Both the position numbers and the translations under genes were made by a program. This document shows positions 16,947 through 25,631 of a DNA stretch of 55,667 nucleotides, in pieces; position 1 is the first letter of the stretch; every line of letters begins with the position of its first letter. The notes beneath the pieces were generated by a model that was given only the letters and a program-made list of their open reading frames with translations, was not told where the DNA came from and did not search any database. Origin of the DNA: a virus; the IMG/VR virus record IMGVR_UViG_3300023171_000315, positions 1 through 55,667 of that record; one strand, given 5' to 3'.

Positions 16947-17762
16947 TTAAGCAATTGTTGCTGTAACCTGAGTTGTTGATGAAGTTTCAACACCTGCACT
17001 ATCTACTGCTGTTAATCTGAAAACATATACACCAGTTACTAATCCGCTAACTGAATTGCTCAATGCACCAGGTGTTGCCATTACTGCTTGAGATGGACCA
17101 GATTCTTGTGTCCAATATTGAGAAATAATTGTTTTACCTGCTGCTGGAGTTGCCGTACCAGTTAATACTTTTGGATTGGTAGTTGCAGTACTGTTTGTTC
17201 CTGCCGATACTGTTGCAGGATTTGCGTTGATTGGCGCACCATTAGCATCGAACCATTGTTTGATTGCAATCGCTTCTTTACCGTCAATGGTCATGAAACC
17301 TTTTAATTCTCCAGTAATTACAAATTTCTCAACGTTGTTAAAAGTTAATGGATCCGCTGTTCCTAAAGTTGCATCGATGTTTGGAATGGTGATGATTGCT
17401 TTCTTTCCGTTCTTCAATGATGTAAAGATTTGCAAAGCGATGTTTGCCACTTTTCTTTGCGCAAGCTCCGTGATAGTTGAAGTTGCAGGATCGTAAACAA
17501 CATTCGACATTAAAGCCTCAACTTTTGGATGCTGATCCAACAGTGAAATTGAAATCTGATCAGGATTACCAGGTGTTGAGAAAGTAACGTAAGAAGCAGA
17601 TTTACCATCAGCGATGATACGCTCTAATGTATCTACGTTTTTTGTTCTGGTAAATGTACCTGGAGCAATGTTATCCAACTCAAACATGTTAGACAATACT
17701 GATGTGTTGGATGCTGGACCAATAAGGACTTTATCGAATCCGGCAATTGTGTATTTTTCCAT
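16947..17762 (-). CDS. Major tail protein with C-terminal Ig/PKD-like domain
   Basis: 271 aa. Residues 1-180 form the tail tube part, with patterns such as GKSASYVTFSTPGNPDQI and NGKKAIITIPNID. The C-terminal 90 residues form a PKD/Ig-like module (QYWTQESGPSQAVMATP, then GLVTGVYVFRLTAVDSAG), a common decoration of siphovirus tube proteins. It lies between tail-completion and chaperone genes and has its own terminator downstream, as expected for a highly made structural protein. Confidence 0.75.
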   Translation of the reverse strand: MEKYTIAGFDKVLIGPASNTSVLSNMFELDNIAPGTFTRTKNVDTLERIIADGKSASYVTFSTPGNPDQISISLLDQHPKVEALMSNVVYDPATSTITELAQRKVANIALQIFTSLKNGKKAIITIPNIDATLGTADPLTFNNVEKFVITGELKGFMTIDGKEAIAIKQWFDANGAPINANPATVSAGTNSTATTNPKVLTGTATPAAGKTIISQYWTQESGPSQAVMATPGALSNSVSGLVTGVYVFRLTAVDSAGVETSSTTQVTATIA

Positions 17763-17795
17763 AATTTGATTAAATCTTGGTGCTCAATTGAGCGA

Positions 17796-18233
17796 TTAAA
17801 TATTTTTAAAATTTCTTTGTGATGCTTGGTACCTAAATCTTAGATTTGCAAAATAGCTTCCATCGGTGTCTTGCATGATAACTGGTAAACTCTCAATCCA
17901 ACATTCAAAATCATTGCCTTTATAGCTATCCACACGTTTCTTTACTGCTTTCGCTAAATTACTTAGGGTCGCTTGATCGGGCAATTGAACTGGCTTATTG
18001 TCGACGGTTGATATTATTGCAGGAGCGTAGCAATTAATAGATCCAAAGCCGATTTGCTCAGCTGTATTACTAATGGATGGGCAATTTACCACGATACCTT
18101 TTTTACTGGCACCAGTGCTCTTAATACTTGGTTCTACTTTACCTCCATCAAGCATTGCTTGAATAGATGCTACGTTAATTAATGCGCGAACATCGGTAAC
18201 TACATCAAACCCATCTTTATAAACTGTTTCCAT
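17796..18233 (-). CDS. Tail completion/head-tail joining protein
   Basis: 145 aa. N-terminus METVYKDGFDVVTDVRALINV and a polar middle with CWIESLPVIMQDTDGS near the end are typical of the small tail-terminator-like proteins between head connectors and the tube gene. Its start overlaps the upstream stop. Function comes mainly from position. Confidence 0.5.
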   Translation of the reverse strand: METVYKDGFDVVTDVRALINVASIQAMLDGGKVEPSIKSTGASKKGIVVNCPSISNTAEQIGFGSINCYAPAIISTVDNKPVQLPDQATLSNLAKAVKKRVDSYKGNDFECWIESLPVIMQDTDGSYFANLRFRYQASQRNFKNI

Positions 18234-18664
18234 TATTGCAACGCCGTTTTTAATTCAGTTTCGAAATAAGCATAAGAACCACTGATAACATCTTTTCCTT
18301 TAGCTTCTACATAATAAGCGTATTCTTCTCCTGCAACCAGAGCCATTGATAAACCTTCTCCCTCATCAATTAATTTTGCAACAAACAAAGCATAATCCTC
18401 TCCTACTGCCTGCCCTTCAGTTCCCGCCACCAAATCTTTGAAATAGGCTTCTACAACTTCACCGTTATAAATGATTAGGTAACCAATTGATGATCGAAGG
18501 TTCCAGGTGATGTTGTTAAACGTAGCCTTTGCAACTGCTCGCTCTACGAATGCTATACCAGACTGTCTGTAATGATCAACCAATTCATCAAACCATTCTT
18601 CAACATCATCATTAATGATTTTGTCAAGTTCATTGTAATCGAAATCAGCCGTTATAGTTATCAT
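18233..18664 (-). CDS. HK97 gp10-like tail/neck protein
   Basis: 143 aa, acidic helical N-terminal region (FDYNELDKIINDDVEEWFDELVD) then a beta-rich half. Sits in the connector cluster between capsid and tail tube, where gp10-type proteins occur. Overlaps both neighbours by a few bases. No decisive motif seen. Confidence 0.45.
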   Translation of the reverse strand: MITITADFDYNELDKIINDDVEEWFDELVDHYRQSGIAFVERAVAKATFNNITWNLRSSIGYLIIYNGEVVEAYFKDLVAGTEGQAVGEDYALFVAKLIDEGEGLSMALVAGEEYAYYVEAKGKDVISGSYAYFETELKTALQ

Positions 18665-18993
18665 ACTTCTAATCTGTGAGAAAGTTGGCCTTTATAGACT
18701 GCTCGGATAATTCCTTCAAAATGCACATAGCCGTTGTAGGCATCAATAACCTTAACTGACTGATTGACCTGTGGAACTTCTCCAACATCACAACGAATTG
18801 TACCAACTTGCAAAACTTCGGTACTATCTTCATTTTTGAAGGTTTTGGTTGCACCATTACTTCCTAAATGAAACCTGCAAGGCGTTTGTTTTTCTTCTCC
18901 AGGTGCACCAGGTATTGGGTAGCCTTCAGGCCTTTGAGTCGCCTCTCCATCAGCCGTTCTCCATTTCAAAACATGCGGCCTCAAGTTTACCAT
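18661..18993 (-). CDS. Head closure/connector protein
   Basis: 110 aa, beta-rich and Gly/Pro-containing (PEGYPIPGAPGEEKQTPCRF, GYVHFEGIIRAVYKG), as in head-closure stoppers. Located in the compact connector cluster with overlapping start and stop. Assigned from position and size. Confidence 0.5.
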   Translation of the reverse strand: MVNLRPHVLKWRTADGEATQRPEGYPIPGAPGEEKQTPCRFHLGSNGATKTFKNEDSTEVLQVGTIRCDVGEVPQVNQSVKVIDAYNGYVHFEGIIRAVYKGQLSHRLEV

Positions 18994-19304
18994 ATCTGCT
19001 TTTGCTTTACGGTCGGCTTTAATGGAGCGAAAGGATCAGCCATTTTCCACTTGCGATACAAGGCACTTACAATACCTTTATTATCGTTTGTGAACTTTAC
19101 CGAAACATCATCCTCCTTCATTTCGCTAACACTGATAGATTCCAAAAGAAGCGTCACATAAACCATATCCAAAGCCTTGCCCATTGCATCCACATCGTAT
19201 TGTGCAGCCCCATTGAGTTTTGCCTCATATAATGCTAAATCAATATCCGCTGATGTAAGGGATAAGTTTCTGGTTTTGGTTGTTAACGCTTCTTTTATGG
19301 TCAT
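18987..19304 (-). CDS. Small head-tail adaptor-like protein
   Basis: 105 aa. Helical N-terminus (MTIKEALTTKTRNLSLTSADIDLALYEAKL is an extended helix start) resembles DUF6706-type adaptor proteins of Bacteroidota phages. Immediately follows the capsid-side genes. No catalytic features are seen; function is inferred from synteny. Confidence 0.5.
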   Translation of the reverse strand: MTIKEALTTKTRNLSLTSADIDLALYEAKLNGAAQYDVDAMGKALDMVYVTLLLESISVSEMKEDDVSVKFTNDNKGIVSALYRKWKMADPFAPLKPTVKQKQIW

Positions 19305-19624
19305 TATGCTTCTTCTACGTAACCAATACTGATTAAATGATCAATTCTATCCTGTGATAAATGACTGATCTCGGATTCATCATTGTATTCTTTAGAGAAA
19401 TCATCCTTATCACGGAACGATTTACCTTCAACTACTTTGAACTTTCCGCTACCTGCAGGTGGAGCAACAATCGCATCGTAAATACTATCAACTTGCTCAG
19501 CTGAATAACCTTTTTCATCAGCCAATAAGGCTTCTTTCAATTCAGCTTCGGTCTTACCGTCTGAATGAAGCGATCCGTAAGCTTTTACGGCCGCTTTAAG
19601 TGAGTTTTTATTGAAATTTTCCAT
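19304..19624 (-). CDS. Hypothetical head-region protein
   Basis: 106 aa. An N-terminal helical repeat (KTEAELKEALLADEKGYSAEQV), then a basic/acidic segment (KVVEGKSFRDKDDFSKEYND). The C-terminus SHLSQDRIDHLISIGYVEEA is a short helix. It abuts the capsid gene (one-base overlap of stop and start), so co-production with the capsid is likely. Unknown role. Confidence 0.5.
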   Translation of the reverse strand: MENFNKNSLKAAVKAYGSLHSDGKTEAELKEALLADEKGYSAEQVDSIYDAIVAPPAGSGKFKVVEGKSFRDKDDFSKEYNDESEISHLSQDRIDHLISIGYVEEA

Positions 19625-20718
19625 TATGCTTGAACTGTTTTAGAATCAAGTAAGTAGATTTCATCTACGTTGTTGATTACTGGTAAAACCAAAGCCTGAG
19701 AAGAAGTAAACTCTTTTAATGGATCTACTTTGTGGAATTTAGAAACCAAAATGAAACCGTCAGCGACTTGATAGTCAACTGCTTTATTCTTATGGTTCAT
19801 TTCCGCTAAAGTTCCCCAGGTTAATGTTCCAACCTCTTCAGTAGTTAAGAAAACTACAGCACCTTCAGCCCAAGGCTTGCGATTAGTTTTATTGCCGTCT
19901 TTTTCAGTTTTAACAGTACGATTAACCAAAACTACTTTCCATCCAAATTCACCCATGATGTAGTTCATAGCTTTTTCTCTATTTGGAGTTGGTAAAACGG
20001 AGTTAGTATTAACTGCAATATCCAAAGAGCCTGCGTAAGCTTGCTTGAATTCAGTTGACTTCAACATGTTGTTGAAAGCAAAATCATCCATCATTACAGT
20101 AGTAATGGTATCTCCGTTTGCATCCGCTACACTTTTTACACGATTAAAATCGCTTATAGGTGTTCCACTTGCACCTGCCGACCAAACTACAGCTACACCA
20201 AACTTGTTAGCAGCCTTATAGCCAAAATCTACACGAATACCTAAGCCTACATTTTCTGTATCTGGAATAAGTGTAACGCCAGTTGATAATGCTTGTAAAA
20301 ACATAAACTCAAGACGTTCGTAAATACCAGTAATACATTTTGCAGTATCTTGGAAAAGCTTTTGAACAATTGTAGATTCCTGGCTGCCTGGATTATTTGT
20401 TAGAATATCCAAATCGGTCATTGCTCTCTCGCTCAAAGCTAATTTCATACCCAGCTTTGGGATCTCTCCGTCAGCTTTAGAAATAGCATCACGTTTTTTT
20501 AATGGTAGTGGCGAATCCATCGATACAACATCAGCTGCAACCGCTGCACCATCTACGTTAATTGAATTCCATTTTAGAGTTGGAGAATACTCTTTGCGCA
20601 ACATCGTCTTATGCAGATATGTTAACGGTGTTTTTGTGCCGTTGATTTTCTCAACAACCTTCGCAACTAAGGGCTTGAAATACTTCGCAACCCATGCGGT
20701 AAATAATGTAGGTTCCAT
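19624..20718 (-). CDS. Major capsid protein
   Basis: 364 aa, the size of phage-cap-E-type major capsid proteins. Typical features include ATDLDILTNNPGSQE-like central helices, GIYERLEFMFLQALSTG, and conserved beta stretches near the C-terminus (VADGFILVSKFHKVDPL). Followed by decoration and scaffold genes in the minus-strand order scaffold, decoration, capsid, an arrangement normal for siphoviruses. No separate maturation protease is evident in this window. Confidence 0.8.
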   Translation of the reverse strand: MEPTLFTAWVAKYFKPLVAKVVEKINGTKTPLTYLHKTMLRKEYSPTLKWNSINVDGAAVAADVVSMDSPLPLKKRDAISKADGEIPKLGMKLALSERAMTDLDILTNNPGSQESTIVQKLFQDTAKCITGIYERLEFMFLQALSTGVTLIPDTENVGLGIRVDFGYKAANKFGVAVVWSAGASGTPISDFNRVKSVADANGDTITTVMMDDFAFNNMLKSTEFKQAYAGSLDIAVNTNSVLPTPNREKAMNYIMGEFGWKVVLVNRTVKTEKDGNKTNRKPWAEGAVVFLTTEEVGTLTWGTLAEMNHKNKAVDYQVADGFILVSKFHKVDPLKEFTSSQALVLPVINNVDEIYLLDSKTVQA

Positions 20719-20720
20719 AA

Positions 20721-21122
20721 TTAATCTGCTCTATAAATCATTAAGGGTTGAGCAGTTTTAACTGCCGATAATACTGAAGTAATGGTATATTTTTGCGCAT
20801 TAGGGTTTACCGTTCCCCTATCCATTAGTCCTACGAATGGCTTAGTCTTCAATACTGAAGCTTGAGTTACGTATGGAGAAATGCTATGATTTGCAGGTAA
20901 CGTTCCATAAGCAGAACCCGATACTGGGAATGGCTTAAGATTTCCTGTGGCCGTCTCTTGAATTACAACATGACCACCTGGAATAATATCCGGTGTCCAG
21001 TCTGTAACATCCAAAGTAGCACCACCAGGTTTACCGCTGATATATTCAACAATTACAATAGAATCGTTACCGGTATCCAATGCTGTTGAATCGTTTGCTA
21101 AATTTCCGATTGCTGTTGACAT
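20721..21122 (-). CDS. Head decoration protein
   Basis: 133 aa, Gly/Thr-rich beta protein (STAIGNLANDSTALDTGNDS, then IIPGGHVVIQETATGNLKPF and VGLMDRGTVNPNAQKYT). Small beta proteins right upstream of a cap-E-type capsid gene are usually gpD-like decoration proteins stabilising the expanded shell. Two bases separate it from the capsid gene. Confidence 0.7.
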   Translation of the reverse strand: MSTAIGNLANDSTALDTGNDSIVIVEYISGKPGGATLDVTDWTPDIIPGGHVVIQETATGNLKPFPVSGSAYGTLPANHSISPYVTQASVLKTKPFVGLMDRGTVNPNAQKYTITSVLSAVKTAQPLMIYRAD

Positions 21123-21142
21123 TTGTCTTTTTGTTTAAATAA

Positions 21143-21820
21143 TTAAAGGATTACATCTACTACCGCATCAACTTCTGCTGCTGTAGCTTCTTTTTTACCT
21201 CCTGCCGGAGTAAATACACCTCCCGCTGGTCTGTCTCCGCCTAGTGCACCGTTAGCGTTTTCCTGAATCAAAACCTTATAGCTTTCAGCCTTTCCTTCTT
21301 TCCATGTGTTGAAATGTTCATCATCATTGAAATTTAAAAGGTCGAAGTCTGCTAGCTTATCAGCTTTTAATACTTCAGGCAAACCTTCCAATGTTTTAGC
21401 GTATTGTTCCCTACGGGTATTTGCCACTTTCTCGCCATTAATGGCCGCGATCTGATCTGTCAAAGCTTTTGTTGATGCTGCTTGGGCTTCCAATAAGGGT
21501 TTCAGCCATGCTGGTGCATCTTCTGGTAAATCAACTTTACCTTCTTTTGCGCCCTTTTCAGCAGCTTCTTTGTCTGCTTTTTCTTTATCATCAGCAATCT
21601 TCTTTGCTTTGGCTCTTTCGTGATCATCTAATGAAGCTATATCCTTGAAAGGAGTTAGTTCGTTAATGGCATCAAGGTTTGCATCAATTGAGGTGTCGTC
21701 CGATTCGTCCGTTAATCCTTTTTTTGCACGAGCAACAATTGCATCGATTCTTGTTTTTGATAGGTTCACTCCTGCTGCTTTCGCTTTCAGTCGTGCTGCG
21801 ATCTTTTCTTCAAGTGTCAT
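21143..21820 (-). CDS. Capsid scaffolding protein
   Basis: 225 aa, Ala/Lys/Glu-rich and almost entirely helical (KAKKIADDKEKADKEAAEKG), with a disordered C-terminal part (PAGGVFTPAGGKKEATAAE). This composition and its place before decoration and capsid genes are typical of scaffolds that guide shell assembly and are then removed. No protease motif is present. Confidence 0.7.
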   Translation of the reverse strand: MTLEEKIAARLKAKAAGVNLSKTRIDAIVARAKKGLTDESDDTSIDANLDAINELTPFKDIASLDDHERAKAKKIADDKEKADKEAAEKGAKEGKVDLPEDAPAWLKPLLEAQAASTKALTDQIAAINGEKVANTRREQYAKTLEGLPEVLKADKLADFDLLNFNDDEHFNTWKEGKAESYKVLIQENANGALGGDRPAGGVFTPAGGKKEATAAEVDAVVDVIL

Positions 21821-22013
21821 AAAATGTGTTTTTGGGTTTTGCTAAGTTGCATCCGTTAATTACTCGTCCTACACCTTGCGGTTAATTCTCGCCTTTAAGC
21901 GATATGAACCCAAAAATACCCCTACCCTTTCGCCTGCTAAACTTTGTAGGCTTACCAACGGCACCTAGTAAATTAAATTTGGTTTTACTAATATTATTAG
22001 CAAGATTTGTATA

Positions 22014-22244
22014 ATGAACCACCATGACTTTAAATTCAAGGCACAGTTTGTTGATGAGGTAATCGATTGTCGGCTTCAATTGTATTGGCCAGACAATTAC
22101 TATCTGTTTCTCGATAACCACTTGAATGGAATATTAATGAAGCGATCTGATTCTTGGACTTTTACACCAACTGGTACTCAAGAATATAACTCAGATGATA
22201 TTTTAATACTTGCAGAAATGGTCAAAACTAATTTCAACTACTAA
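22014..22244 (+). CDS. Small protein, related to the 22703-22921 product
   Basis: 76 aa. Pattern YYLFLDNHLNGILMKRSDSWTF, then TGTQEYNSDDILILAEM; the 22703-22921 protein has YQFFFNDNRIGSIEKVDGKWEQ and a similar helical end. The two probably descend from one duplicated beta-plus-helix fold. First of the plus-strand genes in the accessory region, opposite to the structural genes. Function unknown. Confidence 0.55.
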   Translation: MNHHDFKFKAQFVDEVIDCRLQLYWPDNYYLFLDNHLNGILMKRSDSWTFTPTGTQEYNSDDILILAEMVKTNFNY

Positions 22245-22257
22245 TGTTATAAAAAAC

Positions 22258-22701
22258 ATGAATACACAGGAGTTTACAATGTACCACTCAGATGGAACCG
22301 TGAAGGTTAAACTTGAGCAGGAAGATGAAGTTTTCTTTGTTTCCATCAATGATGATTTTTTGGGTTCAATGGAAATGGTCACGAATGCTGATGTTGATTT
22401 CACAACTGATGATCCTAAGTTGCAGGAGTATGTTGAGGGCATATCGATGTATCTGCGCAATGACCAGGCTAAAATGAAACTGGGTGAAAAGCTTATGGAA
22501 AGGTACTCACCTAACCTGGTCACTTATCAGTACATGAATGATGATGTATTAGAATTGGTTGCACATCCAGAGTCTGACATTGAAGAATTTGGCAATGCAA
22601 TTCGTGATTTAATATATGATGATGTAGAATTTGAATCTAAACTAAGCGTTGTATTGAGCAAGGAAGGAAGTGGTAAAACTTTTCATTTTGATATAAATTA
22701 A
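22258..22701 (+). CDS. Hypothetical protein between two related small genes
   Basis: 147 aa from the ATG at 22258 (MNTQEFTMYH); a longer frame exists upstream but overlaps the previous gene. Acidic, mixed fold (VKVKLEQEDEVFFVSINDDFLG, then DIEEFGNAIRDLIYDDVEFE). Only 1 bp before the next plus-strand gene, suggesting one operon. No family recognised. Confidence 0.5.
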   Translation: MNTQEFTMYHSDGTVKVKLEQEDEVFFVSINDDFLGSMEMVTNADVDFTTDDPKLQEYVEGISMYLRNDQAKMKLGEKLMERYSPNLVTYQYMNDDVLELVAHPESDIEEFGNAIRDLIYDDVEFESKLSVVLSKEGSGKTFHFDIN

Positions 22702-22702
22702 G

Positions 22703-22921
22703 ATGCTAAAACTAAGATACAATCTAAAGCATCCAATGCGAACAGACTTTCACTATCAAATATTTCAAATTAAACCAGGGGAACCTTACCAATTTTTCTT
22801 CAATGACAATAGGATTGGCAGCATTGAAAAGGTTGATGGCAAATGGGAACAAATTAGCGGAAGGCAGACACTCGATTCTATAGTTGAAGACATGGGTAAA
22901 TTTATTGAGCAAAATTCGTAA
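22703..22921 (+). CDS. Small protein paralogous to the 22014-22244 product
   Basis: 72 aa, basic N-terminus then a beta hairpin motif YQFFFNDNRIGSIEKVDGKWEQ and a helix (LDSIVEDMGKFIEQNS). The aligned beta pattern is shared with the gene 700 bp upstream. Eight bases separate it from the SRAP gene. Confidence 0.55.
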   Translation: MLKLRYNLKHPMRTDFHYQIFQIKPGEPYQFFFNDNRIGSIEKVDGKWEQISGRQTLDSIVEDMGKFIEQNS

Positions 22922-22929
22922 ATTAGTTT

Positions 22930-23655
22930 ATGTGTTATACTGCAACCCAAGTGGTAAAAGCTTACGAACTACAAAGCTTTTATACTGCAACCATACCAGA
23001 GCAACTACCAGATTCTGAATATTACAAGGCTGATGGATTTACTCATCCATCATTGATCGTATTGAATGGCGATCGAGAATTGAAACTTATGCAATGGGGA
23101 TTAATTCCAATTTGGGCAAAAGCTGATGCGGCGGCAAAACTTTCTAACAGCACATTAAACGCAAAATCTGAGACCGTAAGAACCCTACCATCCTTCAAGG
23201 GAAGCATTGGTAAAAACCGTTGCATTATACCAGTGAATTCATTTTTCGAGTACAAACACGTCGATAGAGATAAACTTCCATACTGCATCCATCCAAAAGA
23301 GCAGCCATTCTTTAATTTAGCTGGAATATACTCTAACTACAAACAACCTGATGGGAATTGGATAAGCACTTTTAGCATTCTTACACAACCAGCAAATGTG
23401 TTTATGGCTGATATCCACAATTCAGCCAAAAGAATGCCGATGATGCTGTCAAATAATCTTATTGATGATTGGATCAATCCTAACTCCCCTTCAAGCCTGA
23501 TCGATGATATTATGCAATTTGCTTGCGATGATTCGAGTCTAGCAGCATATAGAGTAAGAAGAGATTTAAAGAAAGCGCCTAACGATTCTTCGGTTCTATT
23601 AGGTGTGAGTGAGCAACCAGAAATACCGAGTAATGATAATTTATTTACTTTATGA
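22930..23655 (+). CDS. SOS response-associated peptidase (SRAP/YedK family)
   Basis: 241 aa. SRAP proteins bind abasic sites in single-stranded DNA and crosslink through their N-terminal Cys. Visible: Cys2 (MCYT), QWGLIPIWA, NAKSE (77-81), a central CIIPVNSFFEYK block, and HNSAKRMP near the end. Its catalytic Glu/His pattern fits the family. In a prophage it would protect or repair replicating phage DNA. Part of a plus-strand accessory operon. Confidence 0.9.
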   Translation: MCYTATQVVKAYELQSFYTATIPEQLPDSEYYKADGFTHPSLIVLNGDRELKLMQWGLIPIWAKADAAAKLSNSTLNAKSETVRTLPSFKGSIGKNRCIIPVNSFFEYKHVDRDKLPYCIHPKEQPFFNLAGIYSNYKQPDGNWISTFSILTQPANVFMADIHNSAKRMPMMLSNNLIDDWINPNSPSSLIDDIMQFACDDSSLAAYRVRRDLKKAPNDSSVLLGVSEQPEIPSNDNLFTL

Positions 23656-23656
23656 T

Positions 23657-24052
23657 ATGGGATTAGAAGAAAATCGTGAAGAATGGGAAGAAAAGCGCAA
23701 TCCTTACACCAAACAGTTACTAGCTAATTTACAGGAAAGATATCCTGATGCTGATATTCAACTTAACGCTGGAACCATCTTTTTGAATAAAGCTGGTGAT
23801 CCTGAAAAGGATATTAAACAATGGCTATACAACATCTTGGAAAGTTTACCAGAGATCCCACATCAAATTGAGCGTGTACAATTTGTTATTTATGAGAATG
23901 GGGAAATGCGTGTACCAATAATCATAAATCCAGCAGAAGAAGATGCTTATGCTATTCAAAATGCAATTGACCGAAAGCTGCATTTCTCAGGTGGATCTAG
24001 TTATTTAAAAGCTTTACCACTTAATAATGAATACTATAACAAGAAAATTTAA
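23657..24052 (+). CDS. Hypothetical acidic protein
   Basis: 131 aa from the ATG at 23657, which follows the SRAP stop by one base. N-terminal helix with EENREEWEEK, then mixed segments (KDIKQWLYNILESLPEIPHQ). No family recognised. The close spacing suggests co-expression with the SRAP gene. Confidence 0.45.
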   Translation: MGLEENREEWEEKRNPYTKQLLANLQERYPDADIQLNAGTIFLNKAGDPEKDIKQWLYNILESLPEIPHQIERVQFVIYENGEMRVPIIINPAEEDAYAIQNAIDRKLHFSGGSSYLKALPLNNEYYNKKI

Positions 24053-24068
24053 CTTTCTGAATGTTCAA

Positions 24069-24116
24069 TATCGGATGAAAAGCCGATAAGTCAAAATATC
24101 GGGTAATTAGCCGATA
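24069..24116. repeat. Four TATCGG/CCGATA half-sites at a strict 14-bp period
   Basis: TATCGG starts at 24069 and 24097; CCGATA starts at 24083 and 24111, so the half-sites alternate in orientation with 8-bp spacers. They lie between convergent genes. They could be tandem hairpins working as a bidirectional terminator, or a helically phased binding array. No T-run follows. Confidence 0.5.
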
Positions 24117-24326
24117 TTACATGTTGCTCTCGATTACCAACTTCATCGCTTTTAATCTCCATAATAGCGGCTGATTTACCCGACTATCTGGATTGGCCTT
24201 TAAAGGCGCTAAATGCGATTCCAAGAAATGAGCGTAATCATTAACTTTCGTTGCGGCATCTAAATAAACTGGCATATCTGGCTTAGGCGCGTTTCTAAAC
24301 CATTCTTCTAACTCTTGGATATTCAT
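24117..24326 (-). CDS. DUF6965-like small protein
   Basis: 69 aa, ELEEWFRNAPKPDMPVYLDAAT followed by FLESHLAPLKANPDSR and LLWRLKAMKLVI. This layout recalls a small conserved Bacteroidota family (DUF6965-like), in which short helical proteins of about 70 aa occur in prophages. Function unknown. On the minus strand between two plus-strand genes, opposite the hairpin array. Confidence 0.5.
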   Translation of the reverse strand: MNIQELEEWFRNAPKPDMPVYLDAATKVNDYAHFLESHLAPLKANPDSRVNQPLLWRLKAMKLVIESNM

Positions 24327-24376
24327 GGTGCGAAAGTAAGTTAAAACTATTTGCGTTTACTTGATGTTTTATCAAC

Positions 24377-24565
24377 ATGGACGATAAATTGAAACAAGAT
24401 GGTCGTGACGATGCTAAAGTAGATTTGAACGACCCAAATGAAGTGAGTTATGCAGCTCAGCAAGCTGGAGTAAGTACTCAAGAATATAAGGAATATGCTA
24501 AAGCATCTGGAAGCTCAAGCAGAAAGGTAATTGCTGATTATATTGTTAAACAGAAAGGTAAATAA
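24377..24565 (+). CDS. DUF3606-like protein
   Basis: 62 aa, KVDLNDPNEVSYAAQQAGVS followed by a lysine-rich helical C-terminus (KVIADYIVKQKGK) with the family's ASGSSSRKV turn. Short helical protein of unknown role, frequent in Bacteroidota mobile DNA. The stop overlaps the start of the next gene by one base. Confidence 0.5.
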   Translation: MDDKLKQDGRDDAKVDLNDPNEVSYAAQQAGVSTQEYKEYAKASGSSSRKVIADYIVKQKGK

Positions 24566-24945
24566 TGCCACGTCGTAAAAAATTTAATATTAATCTTGAT
24601 GGGATCGCAGAAAAACTTGGAGCGGAAGTTTACAATGAATCGTCTGGGTTCATTTGCTTACTTCCTGCAGATGTGCGTGAAAGTGTACTTGGTCGGGGCG
24701 ATAGCGTCGCGGAAGCTGTAAACAATTGGGATGCTAAGCTTAAAGCGCATTTGCGCAATGCTGGCCCTGATGATCCAGTTGTTGAGTTTGTCAGAGCGCA
24801 TTTGAACACAGAGCAAAAAGTTGATACGCTCATGCCTGTCATCCCCAAAGTTCGTAAGCAGGTTACCTGGTCAGACGATAACAAACCCTCTCATGTAATT
24901 GAGTGGGAAAATCAGTTTTATCCATACAAAGGGAAAACTACCTAA
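24565..24945 (+). CDS. Hypothetical protein
   Basis: 126 aa, KKFNINLDGIAEKLGAEVYN then a middle segment (DSVAEAVNNWDAKLKAHLRNAG) and a polar C-terminal half. No recognisable motif. Its overlap with the preceding gene suggests one transcript. It ends about 130 bp before a bidirectional hairpin terminator. Confidence 0.45.
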   Translation: MPRRKKFNINLDGIAEKLGAEVYNESSGFICLLPADVRESVLGRGDSVAEAVNNWDAKLKAHLRNAGPDDPVVEFVRAHLNTEQKVDTLMPVIPKVRKQVTWSDDNKPSHVIEWENQFYPYKGKTT

Positions 24946-25071
24946 TTGCATGCGGGAAGACTAAGATAATCGCCAGTAATGAAATTTGTTCTTTTTTAAA
25001 ACATTTATAACCTTACCGTGTTCTTATACCATCATCCACCTATGATGATTCATACTTTGGTTAGTTTGGTT

Positions 25072-25103
25072 AAAAAGCCCTCAATTATTTGAAGGCTTTT
25101 TTT
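25072..25103. terminator. Bidirectional intrinsic terminator
   Basis: AAAAAGCC and GGCTTTTTTT arms with an inner TCAA/TTGA pair around TTAT. It lies between plus-strand genes (to 24945) and the minus-strand gene starting downstream at 25494, so it can end both. Confidence 0.8.
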
Positions 25104-25494
25104 ATTTCCTCCTTTTCCTAATTACAAATATACCTAACGTTGCAATCGATGCTAAAAGTGCCGGCGTAAAGTCATCTAAATCGCAGGGAATGTTTGTAAA
25201 AGTATATAATGTATTTAAAATCCCACAATCGGTTCCTATACAACAAGCCGTGACTGGGGACTTTTGTGCGACCACGGTAAATCTAGGACATATTGATGTA
25301 TTGCTTGTAAAAGTGGAAAATGGCGATGTATCATATCGTGGCTTACTAGTGTTTCCTGTCCCAACACCAAAACCATTTCTTTGATAGTATATTTGAGATC
25401 CCAACGCATTAGCACATCCATCCATCACTTGAGCATTCAGTACTGAGTGATTGATCATAAATATTGTACTAATTAATAATAGAGACTTTCTCAT
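25102..25494 (-). CDS. Secreted protein with Cys-rich body and C-terminal anchor
   Basis: 130 aa: an N-terminal signal peptide (LLLISTIFMINHSVLNA), a Cys-rich middle (PRFTVVAQKSPVTACC, GTDC), and a C-terminal LDDFTPALLASIATLGIFVI followed by RKRRK. The last part looks like a sorting or membrane-anchor tail. Possibly surface-exposed lysogenic-conversion factor. Alone between two plus-strand regions. No family recognised. Confidence 0.5.
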   Translation of the reverse strand: MRKSLLLISTIFMINHSVLNAQVMDGCANALGSQIYYQRNGFGVGTGNTSKPRYDTSPFSTFTSNTSICPRFTVVAQKSPVTACCIGTDCGILNTLYTFTNIPCDLDDFTPALLASIATLGIFVIRKRRK

Positions 25495-25631
25495 TAGTGC
25501 AATTAGTTGTTAAAAAACTAATTTCACTATAAATCAAGTATTTACCTCTGTTCACTTTGTTCAAGTTGGACAGCTAAATACTTATTATCGATAATGCTTT
25601 CATAAAAATTAATTTTTCCCTATCTTGTTGT

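Noticed and set aside
21882-22121. Minus-strand frame opposite the first small plus-strand gene
   Set aside because: The plus-strand reading has a paralogue nearby; the minus one has no recognisable feature.
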